Shown: positions 62,436 through 64,000 of the stretch, piece by piece | Numbering within the stretch: position 1 is the first letter of the stretch | Layout: every line of letters begins with the position of its first letter | Assembly (NCBI RefSeq): GCF_910591885.1 | Contig: NC_063274.1 | Location: forward strand, 11,306,164-11,370,163 | Direction: 5' to 3' | Source of the DNA: Bombus terrestris | Taxonomy: Eukaryota; Arthropoda; Insecta; Hymenoptera; Apidae | Length of the DNA stretch: 64,000 bases | Notes under the pieces: generated by a model | What the model was told of the DNA's origin: nothing | The model's database searches: none | What the model saw: the letters and a program-made list of their open reading frames with translations, nothing else | Program-made: the position numbers and the translations under genes

Positions 62436-63608
62436 TAAGTGGAACGTTCGATTCGGTGACTCGAGCAATTCCTTCGAATCGAAAAAGCATTTTTTTCTAT
62501 TTTCTCGTTTTTTGACCAGTTTAACTTTCCTCTTTGGGATTAAACGTCTGGGTATAGATACGTTTGCTATTATTTTTTATTTTTAGACATACAGGTATTA
62601 TTTATTTACTTGTACTATATTTAATTATGCTTTGATTGTTTGCGACTGATCGTTTATTCGAATGCTAATCGTAAGAAGATAATTTCTCGAGAACGGAATA
62701 TTGAAATATCAGCGTTAGATCTGAAGAACATGCGAAAGATCTTGATAAAGTTGGGCTCTCATTGGAAGGGACAAATGTACTTGAAGATACTAACAGATTT
62801 TCAAGTTATTTCATCTGTCAAATTATAACGAAAACTTGAAATATTTTATGTACTTCTGCATATCATGTGCATTTTATATATGTTTATACATTTCAATTTC
62901 CCATAATCGCGCGAAATTCGTAGCTTAGTAAATATAATGCCATTAACAATCCGTAATACCGTCACGCGATTCCTCAAAAAAATCAATATACACATTTTAT
63001 TCTCGACCGAATGAAATATTCAGCGCGATATGTGAACTCCGTCGTTAAAGGAAGAAGTCAAAGAACGACAGCTGTCAATTTGCCAAATACAGACATCACG
63101 ATCCGCTGTCGACACGCGATTCAGAAACGCGACTCGTCACAAAGGATCCTGCAACGCGACCTGGCATTACGTAAAATTATACCAAGCCGGGGACAGGATG
63201 CGGAAGCACGAATCGCCTCTGGTTAGATCGTAGATCGTAGATTCCACGTGCGTGGGCGATTCTAAATCCAACACAATGCAGCCCTTGTGGCCAACACCTG
63301 CTTAGGTGCGAATCAAGAAACAAATATTAACGACTCTGTGGAGAGACTCGTGCGGCGAATAAAACGATGCACGCTGGTTGCGTTCGAGTTTACAAGAGGT
63401 TGCAACGTGTTCTGATAAGAATTTCAAGACAAGAATCCCCTCATTTTTCGAGTTGGAATTGAATGGATATTATGCCTTGAATAGCGTCTTGCCCATTTCG
63501 GTCATTAATAATTCATGTTTCTGGCTGTTTTGTGAAACGATTTTGTGATCGAGATCGAAATTCCGATTGTCATTATTGCTTTTATTAAAATCTCCTTGTT
63601 ATTCTTTT

Positions 63609-63664
63609 TATTGTTGTTAATAATATATTATTGTTGTTAATAATATTGTTTGTTAATAATAATT
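63609..63664. repeat. TTGTTGTTAATAATA tandem repeat
   Basis: ATTGTTGTTAATAATAT occurs twice in tandem, then a third shortened unit TTGTTTGTTAATAATAA. Confidence 0.85.
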
Positions 63665-64000
63665 TTTGAATTTAATTACACGTATGTCTAAACAAATGAA
63701 CCTCTGTCTTTATATCGAACGAAAAGTGTTGGATGTTAGACATATGATTTTGCAGAAAATCTCGATCAATCATATGATATATGAGTGGCACAATGATAGT
63801 CACGTTACACATATAAAAAACCGTGTACTTCGTTATGATTAATTAATAATTCCGATCGATAAATGTTAGTAGCTTTCTTCTTCTTCTTTTCGTATCTTTA
63901 TACTTTACTGTATGCTACATTGATAACATCAAAATTGATTTTTATACACAAAGCAGATTATCAAATCTGAAATAGAGAAGAGAAGATCGCTACTAATTTT

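Larger units (their letters stand above)
56895..64000. other. No recognisable gene; GC islands then AT-rich end
   Basis: GC-richer islands lie at about 56.9-57.5, 58.2-58.6 and 59.8-61.6 kb. The 60.87-61.46 kb island has a 197-codon ATG ORF with one hydrophobic stretch but no domain and compositional bias. A sequence near 58880-58915 resembles a MITE end. The last kilobase is AT-rich. Confidence 0.55.

Overview
The window looks like nuclear DNA of a hymenopteran insect, most likely a bee. The base composition is AT-rich overall, with many CpG-containing GC-richer islands. The one gene that can be recognised with certainty is the gap gene Krüppel, whose predicted protein is nearly as long as the fly protein and carries the same diagnostic zinc fingers and C-terminal repression motif. 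Species is not determinable from the sequence alone.

Layout: Krüppel (Kr) lies on the minus strand at 37092-44270 in three coding exons (44270-44231, 39749-39083, 37905-37092). They join in frame to 1521 nt, encoding 506 residues. Both introns have GT/AG ends (4481 bp in phase 1, 1177 bp in phase 2). The second intron splits zinc finger 2. The 3' side (1-37 kb) and 5' side (44.3-64 kb) hold no other exon that I can defend. They look like an intergenic regulatory landscape: AT-rich stretches alternating with GC-richer islands, simple repeats and old transposon remnants.

Mobile and repeat content: four copies of a TA-flanked, Tc1/mariner-type non-autonomous element family (about 8.6, 10.7-11.1, 24.7-25.1 and 56.3-56.9 kb); one short retroposed insertion with a perfect 12-bp target-site duplication and an A-tail on the minus strand (52.83-52.98 kb); three degenerate minisatellite-like arrays (14.6 kb, about 50 bp period; 40.9 kb inside Kr intron 1, about 30 bp period; 51.4 kb, short GAGTT-type units); and several GA, CA, poly-A and ATT simple repeats.

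Beyond Kr the most interesting signals are: an octamer GGGTGAA(A/G) found 19 times by hand, mostly in the GC islands and absent from 27.75-47.3 kb; the array and GC island inside Kr intron 1; two Pumilio-type sites in the probable Kr 3' UTR; and one small ORF at 54.2 kb with a good hydrophobic leader and a donor-like site. I found no tRNA, rRNA, CRISPR array or viral gene, and no clearly new multi-gene system.
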